Of a DNA stretch of 35,438 bases, positions 35,257 through 35,438 are shown one piece after another. Under the pieces are notes generated by a model. It was given only the letters and a program-made list of their open reading frames with translations. It made no database searches and had not been told where the DNA came from. Position numbers and translations under genes: made by a program. The stretch's first letter is position 1. Each line of letters opens with the position of its first letter. This DNA is from Paracoccaceae bacterium (GTDB lineage: Bacteria > Pseudomonadota > Alphaproteobacteria > Rhodobacterales > Rhodobacteraceae), in contig SKNG01000261.1 of the NCBI GenBank assembly GCA_007120685.1, positions 1 through 35,438 on the forward strand, read 5' to 3'.

Positions 35257-35438
35257 GGTGTTCCTGTCCCGCCTTGCCCGATTTGCCGGTGCTTGCTGCC
35301 TTTAAGCAAAGTTTACCCCCAGCCGTATCCCCAGCGCAAGGCATGCCGCCGGTGGTTCCCCGCGCATCGGCGCTGGCCCGCGCAAAGCTTGCCGCCGGGC
35401 ACAGGCATGTTAAACCGGCGGAAACGGCGACAACCGGG
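35257..35438 (-). other. Upstream region of glmM with a possible promoter
   Basis: 182 bases to the window edge with no gene seen. On the minus strand TTGCGC (35334-35339) and TAAACT (35310-35315) are 18 bases apart and could form a sigma-70-type promoter for glmM, with a start about 45 bases before the ATG. An AT-richer stretch around 35300-35315 supports this. Confidence 0.4.

Overview
The window is GC-rich alphaproteobacterial chromosome, most likely from the order Rhodobacterales (Rhodobacter/Paracoccus/Roseobacter relatives). The reasons are the gene content and order of a complete-looking Tad pilus locus with an OmpA-like lipoprotein between cpaC and cpaE, the Rhodobacterales-style Flp pilin (GAVTVDW), the fhs/folD/DUF1643 group, adjacent gltX and gltA, and short intergenic stem-loop repeats placed just after stop codons. 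No rRNA, tRNA, CRISPR array, transposase or integrase was seen.

Layout. (1) 3-446: the 3' end of a Fic-domain gene cut by the window edge. (2) About 480-3430: roughly 3 kb with no believable gene. Read by hand, it is one giant imperfect palindrome: the left half (to ~1960) aligns with the reverse complement of the right half over almost its whole length at about 70% identity, with a nearly constant coordinate sum of about 3920 and no conserved reading frame. This is the most unusual feature here. (3) 3618-5003: an orphan ParB-like protein with its own promoter, convergent with a secreted lytic transglycosylase (5058-5963). (4) 6275-18238: Tad (tight adherence) locus: flp, cpaB, cpaC, ompA-like, cpaE, cpaF, tadB, tadC, tadD, a second TPR lipoprotein, the prepilin peptidase cpaA, and a winged-helix/AAA+ ATPase of unknown role. 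The flp gene is followed by a strong intrinsic terminator, which would allow pilin to be made in excess over the machinery. (5) 18314-18742: a hotdog thioesterase. (6) 18818-23803, minus strand: malonyl-CoA-synthetase-like ligase, DUF1643, fhs and folD; fhs and folD together interconvert formate and C1-tetrahydrofolates. A divergent arginase gene (23935-24873) shares with the ligase a 132-bp intergenic region holding a perfect 8+8 inverted repeat. (7) 24962-28640, minus strand: mazG, gltA, gltX. (8) 28763-30898: comEC, divergent from gltX. (9) 31140-35256, minus strand: glmM and clpB. clpB has a good sigma-32-type heat-shock promoter; glmM makes glucosamine-1-phosphate for peptidoglycan and lipopolysaccharide.

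Apart from the palindrome, the window is housekeeping plus the pilus locus. The palindrome lies between a Fic gene and a ParB-like gene and ends at a double-hairpin terminator-like element that recurs after comEC. Identity figures and mismatch counts for the palindrome come from reading by eye, not from an alignment program.
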